25,080 nucleotides of DNA, taken from Intoshia linei (lineage: Eukaryota; Orthonectida; Rhopaluridae). Where the stretch lies: contig LWCA01000508.1 in NCBI GenBank assembly GCA_001642005.1, positions 1-25,080 of the forward strand. The letters run 5' to 3'. Shown here piece after piece: positions 22,201-25,080 of this stretch (its first letter is position 1; every line of letters begins with the position of its first letter). The notes beneath the pieces are model-generated. The model was not told where the DNA came from. It did no database searches and saw nothing but the letters and a program-made list of their open reading frames with translations. Made by a program: the position numbers and the translations under genes.

Positions 22201-23199
22201 TGGATAGGTGACTGGGGTTATATGACACTACGCATGTTTGCAAAAAAAAATTGGAACCTATTTTTCATTTTCGGTAGCCTTGGATTTGTTAGGTTATGCT
22301 GTTAAAAGTTTGGTAACTATCGATTTATTATTTGCCAAAAATTATGGCAAACTACAAAACTGGCAAATATTAGAGAGTATTGCATTTATTATAAAACAAA
22401 AGAAAATACCGTCAAAACATATTTTGTTTTGTTATAATCATCAATAGTAATGGTGAATTTAAAGATAGTGAATGTATTTGTTTTGTTGTATAAAATTGCC
22501 ATATTTTTTTCAATATCCAATCCATCAGAGAATCGAGTATCAAAAGAATAATAAACATTAAATAGATCCAATAATTTTTGATAATAATTTTTTTCAGGAG
22601 ATTTTAATTCCTTACATTTAAAATGAAAATGTTTCAAAAACTTAAAAGTTTTAGAATCGATGCCATTATACTTGTTTTCTTTTTTTAAGAGATTCTATAT
22701 AATTAAAGATTAACTTTTATTTGGTAATAAAATCATCAAGTTTAAATTGAATTGTAAAATAAATATGCCAGGTATAAAAACAGCGCGTAATGCTCATGAT
22801 TACATAAATAAATTTAAATATACCTTTTTTAAAATTAACTTGTTGAACTTTGCCATGATATTAAATGCGCTAGCCGAATATCCCTGTAAAGTGATTTCAG
22901 TAGCTTTAGCGAAATTGCCACAAGCATATTGATAAAAATTATTACAAGGATTAACAGATTCATTAATATAATTAGATATTTTTAAACTCAATTCCAAACA
23001 AGCATTTGATTTACAAATCTGTAACAGTAAATTTACAACTTTATTTGAAAATTACCTCAACCGAATTCCAAGCCACATTGTAATAAAGCAGCAATACAAT
23101 AAATGAAAATGATAGACACATAATGATTAGTACAAGCGTTTTGTATGATTTAAGATTTTTATTTTTGTAAATTTCACCAATACTATCTAATCGCCACAT
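16260..23199 (-). CDS. M13-family (neprilysin/ECE-like) zinc metallopeptidase, type II membrane protein
   Basis: A predicted cell-surface peptidase of the neprilysin family. Twelve minus-strand coding exons, all GT-AG and in phase: 23056-23199, 22824-23018, 22410-22694, 21873-22106, 20295-20416, 20047-20223, 19279-19587, 18870-18980, 18751-18821, 18183-18466, 17936-18012, 16260-16356; 701 aa. Residues 1-18 are cytosolic and about 20-41 form the membrane anchor (KTLVLIIMCLSFSFIVLLLY). Then comes the family N-terminus INESVNPCNNFYQYACGNF. The substrate motif NALY precedes SSILQPP; the zinc site is VGHELSHSIG (HExxH) with third ligand in AAENIADIRG. WCNKYTD, DPHSPAFIR and VNGVVSNLDEF follow. All catalytic residues are present. 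It ends NKCKL: the Trp that normally closes the family after the last Cys is missing. Position 23199 was chosen as start because it directly precedes the anchor; an in-frame ATG at 23257-23259 would add 20 hydrophobic residues. Confidence 0.93.
16549..16620. mobile_element. hAT-like left end in M13 intron 11
   Basis: The stretch cagtggtttcaacctttttt, then gaattccccaaacccttttaa, has the form of a hAT end. No matching right end with an 8-bp duplication was found in the intron (16357-17935). Apart from this and the two fragments further along, the intron shows nothing that I recognise. Confidence 0.4.
17462..17535. mobile_element. hAT-like fragment, copy of 20591-20660
   Basis: The block ttccagttcaaatagtatac, then ggtcccccatttcaaaatatt with tattttttt, matches 20599-20645 closely. 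Both begin like a hAT end, but this copy's first bases are altered. Lies in M13 intron 11. Confidence 0.5.
17630..17662. mobile_element. hAT-type terminus remnant
   Basis: The sequence aaaaattttagacacccctg ends at 17662; on the other strand it reads CAGGGGTGTCTAAAATTTTT. This is a terminal-repeat form common in hAT elements. No partner end with the same repeat was found nearby. Confidence 0.4.
19163..19262. repeat. Short inverted repeat in M13 intron 7
   Basis: The arm gtccgtttggagtttc at about 19168 faces gaaatttcaaacggac at about 19242, matching in 14 of 16 positions with about 60 bp between. The minus-strand frame of exon 7 also continues through here after one stop, but the phase and M13 alignment require splicing past it (exon 7 ends at 19279, exon 8 starts at 18980). 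It may be a small foldback element. Confidence 0.5.
20591..20660. mobile_element. hAT-like left end in M13 intron 4
   Basis: It begins cagtggttcccggttcaaat and shares about 50 bp with 17462-17520 (tagtgtacgcaccccatttc with aaaatatttattttt). No right end with a duplication was found before the complete element at 21018. Confidence 0.5.
21018..21835. mobile_element. Complete non-coding hAT element (MITE-like) in M13 intron 4
   Basis: The 818-bp element starts CAGGGGTGCACAACC and ends GTTGTGCACCCCTG, giving 14-bp matching termini. It is flanked by ATCTATAC (21010-21017) and CTCTATAC (21836-21843), an 8-bp duplication with one change. It has no transposase frame. It contains a second hAT-like start at 21284 (cagtgcttctcattggggtg) that may be a nested, decayed insertion, and a block of the ~30-nt minisatellite at 21400-21695. 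Its right end lies 37 bp from the splice donor of M13 exon 4. Confidence 0.9.
21400..21695. repeat. ~30-nt minisatellite inside a hAT element
   Basis: Units such as attttaccaacccttaagta, taccaatccttaaggaaaaa and cccattttaccaaattttta repeat with much divergence. They match the families at 2560-3240 and 7310-7625. Here the block lies wholly within a transposon bounded by terminal repeats. Confidence 0.75.
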
Positions 23200-23400
23200 A
23201 ATTAATATCTTCCCGTAAAGTTGTAATATCAAAAAAATGAAATATATAAACAAGGTCAATTTTTTGATAAACAGAATTTAACATCTGAAACCTTTAATTG
23301 ACAGCATATGAAATATTGACCTAATAAGTGCAAGATAAAATTTTAAATTTAATATGTACATTAACATTAATATAACATTACTATTGATATACATTTATAT

Positions 23401-23856
23401 TTATAAAAAGCAATTTTCATCATAAACTACAATTTTTCTATTTTGAATTGGTTCCGACAACTCTGAAATCTCAAAAATGTCGGTTAATTTTTCTTTTTCG
23501 GTTAAATTATCAACATCACTAATCTTACCATCCTCATATTGTTCAGATTGTTTTTTGCATTTTTTAGGTTTTACTAAAAGCAATTTCGGTTGATTTATAT
23601 TTTTTTTATCTATACTTTTGTCTATGTCAACACTTTTGAGGTTTTCAAGCACATTTTCAAGTTCAGGTCTTTTGAGTTTCAATTTAATATTTAGATTGGA
23701 TTTTTTATTGCTTCTGATTGGTTTCAGGAATGTTTTAGTGTTTTTTGATTTCCATCGATTATTTGTGTTATTTTCTAGTTTTAGCTCTCCTTTTTTTAAC
23801 AATTCAATAGCTCGTAATTTTGAATCCGACATTCCTGTGTATTTTTCATTTTTCAT
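23401..23856 (-). CDS. Hypothetical lysine-rich protein, 151 aa, intronless
   Basis: The frame opens MKNEKYTGMSDSKLRAIELL and ends KIVVYDENCFL. I do not recognise the family. It is strongly basic in its first two thirds, with many K and N and the segment SNLNIKLKLKRPELENVLEN; an acidic stretch (KISDVDNLTEKEKLTDIFEI) follows toward the end. There is no signal peptide, membrane segment or obvious zinc site; the composition suggests a disordered nuclear protein. In such A+T-rich DNA a 151-codon frame is unlikely by chance, and it is the only long single-exon frame in the window not explained by an opposite-strand gene or a repeat. It lies 201 bp upstream of the M13 start codon on the same strand. 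The start could also be the internal ATG at MSDSKL. A plus-strand frame over the same bases is its antisense shadow. Confidence 0.5.
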   Translation of the reverse strand: MKNEKYTGMSDSKLRAIELLKKGELKLENNTNNRWKSKNTKTFLKPIRSNKKSNLNIKLKLKRPELENVLENLKSVDIDKSIDKKNINQPKLLLVKPKKCKKQSEQYEDGKISDVDNLTEKEKLTDIFEISELSEPIQNRKIVVYDENCFL

Positions 23857-24049
23857 GTTCAATTTCAATTTTAGCAATTTTACAAAGAATTATTTTGATT
23901 AACTTTATTTTTAAGAAAATATTTTTTTTATTGTTTTCATAAATATAGTTATTAAATACATATAATTTTGAAACTTTAATATTTAAAAAAAGCAATCAAA
24001 TTTACAAGCCAAAATAGAATTTTATTAATTTTAATTATTTTATGTGTAT

Positions 24050-24127
24050 TCACGATATTTGTGCGTCCCGCGACATAATAATACGTGGTCAATGCGGCCC
24101 GCATATCAATAAGTTTGCTCACCACTG
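24050..24127. mobile_element. hAT-type right-end remnant
   Basis: The sequence gtgcgtcccgcgacataata, then gtcaatgcggcccgcatat, ends gtttgctcaccactg at 24127. Its reverse complement starts CAGTGGTGAGCAAAC and soon reaches TGCGGGCCGCATTGAC, the GC-rich subterminal pattern of many hAT elements. The partner end was not found in the window. The 150 bp before it (23900-24050) contain nothing that I recognise. Confidence 0.55.
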
Positions 24128-24359
24128 TACTAGTGTATGTCATTGCTGTAATTTAAAATTATGAAATTGATCATTAGTGAACCTTAAAATTAAGACAATT
24201 TATCCCAAATGTGTTTTGATAATGCTACAATAAATGACAACTCTTACAAATTATAAATTTTTTATTTATACCAAAAACTATTTATTTTATATAAATAGTA
24301 ATCCAGATTTTTACACAGTAATCTATTTCTGAGAGCTAAAGGTATCTAACTAATTTATA

Positions 24360-24759
24360 TAATATACATAGGGATCAAAATAAAAAAAAGTTCTAATAAC
24401 ACATTCTGTCTAATATATTAAAAAAATGGTATCACAATTGTTTATAAAATTCTATACACAAATGTTAACAAAATTAAGATGAAATAATTCACTTTAAAGT
24501 AAAAAGTAATGTGATATGATGGTTCCACCTGAAACAAAATTTGGGACCACTCTTTTAAAAGATTGATAATAGTGAATACTAGAATTTTTAAGTTAGATTT
24601 TCTTATTGAATTTATTTTTTTGTAGAATAATAATGTACCATCTGAAGAGCTAGATGCTGTACGTAGTACATAACATGTTAACTGTTTACAGTCAACTACA
24701 GTAGTATTATATAAATATAAAATTTTCAAATTCTCGCGACCCTGGTTGAAAAACACTGT
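24360..24759 (-). mobile_element. hAT-like fragment with one intact end
   Basis: It ends gaccctggttgaaaaacact plus G at 24759, whose reverse complement CAGTGTTTTTCAACCAGGGTC is a hAT terminal repeat. Internally it matches 11560-11780 in inverted orientation and 10825-10900 in direct orientation. A 109-residue minus-strand open frame crosses it, but it starts outside the element and shows no transposase motif. The remaining 24780-25080 includes a weak copy of a satellite unit (taatcaggaatatgtagatt) and nothing else recognised. Confidence 0.5.
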
Positions 24760-25080
24760 AGTAGATAACACTCATAGTATAAAGTAATTTTTAATCAGGA
24801 ATATGTAGATTTATGGTGTTTAAAATTATTTATCTAGAACAACTTAAATTCTAGGTACCGTTACTTACTATATATTTTTGATTCTATTGAAATAATTTCT
24901 AACATAATAACACTGTCAAACAAATTGACATTTTTTTTTGCCTTCTTGAAAATTTTTATTAATAATGTTAGAATATCTAACGATGAACACATCATCATAA
25001 AAATTGTTTTGATTTTAAGTCAAATAAACCCATTATGACAATTTAAAAAACCCTTATTTTTGTAAATTTAACTTTATTTT

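Noticed and set aside
22238-22447. 69-codon plus-strand open frame
   Set aside because: It lies mostly in an M13 intron and partly antisense to exon 22410-22694; no motif.
22747-22932. 61-codon plus-strand open frame
   Set aside because: Antisense to the M13 exon that encodes YQYACGNF.
23618-23902. 94-codon plus-strand Ser/Phe/Leu-rich open frame
   Set aside because: It is the antisense shadow of the lysine-rich gene 23401-23856; Phe/Leu/Ser wealth is what reversed Lys/Glu codons produce.
24442-24771. 109-codon minus-strand open frame as a gene
   Set aside because: It starts just outside the hAT end and runs through a segment that exists as a decayed copy at 11560-11780; no transposase or other motif.
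1-25080. CRISPR array, tRNA, rRNA, bacterial operon or viral genome
   Set aside because: No regularly spaced identical repeats, no cloverleaf or ribosomal core sequence, and all recognised genes are intron-split animal genes.

Overview
This is eukaryotic nuclear DNA. It is extremely A+T-rich, and every protein gene I recognise except one is broken by short GT-AG introns, several of them only 37-61 nt. Vinculin, an SGT1 with TPR, CS and SGS parts, MCTS1, an oxysterol-binding-related protein and a type II membrane M13 (neprilysin-like) peptidase together point to an animal. The proteins are divergent and shortened, and the non-coding DNA is full of decayed hAT transposons, which suggests a fast-evolving lineage. 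I cannot name the species. There are no prokaryotic genes, no CRISPR array and no tRNA or rRNA gene that I can see.

Layout. 181-671 (+): last three exons of vinculin. 701-4080 (-): complete SGT1 gene in nine coding exons, tail-to-tail with vinculin with only 29 bp between the stop codons. 4081-4316: 236-bp head-to-head promoter interval. 4317-6132 (+): complete MCTS1 gene in six exons, the first holding only 11 coding bases. 6133-8002: intergenic, mostly two tandem-repeat families and an LTR-like stretch. 8003-14237 (-): a short oxysterol-binding-related protein gene, about 300 aa, with repeat-filled introns. 14238-16259: intergenic, holding a complete but dead hAT element with an 8-bp target duplication. 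16260-23199 (-): complete M13 metallopeptidase gene, 12 coding exons, 701 aa, with transposon debris in introns 4 and 11. 23401-23856 (-): an intronless, lysine-rich 151-aa open frame that I do not recognise. 23857-25080: transposon remnants only.

The exon models come from reading both strands. Exons were accepted when the family motif continued across the junction, the sites were GT-AG and the codon phase matched; the phase arithmetic closes for every exon listed, although the 3' half of the oxysterol-binding-related gene is less certain. Many of the long open frames in the window are antisense shadows or cut across splice junctions.

The genes do not form a functional pathway: they are unrelated housekeeping genes (cell adhesion, co-chaperone, translation re-initiation, lipid transfer, extracellular proteolysis). 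The most distinctive part of the window is the repeat landscape. Three hAT elements have matched ends and 8-bp target duplications. One sits inside a copy of a dispersed satellite whose unoccupied counterpart is preserved 7 kb away. Another carries a roughly 30-nt minisatellite internally, and the same minisatellite appears at four other places.
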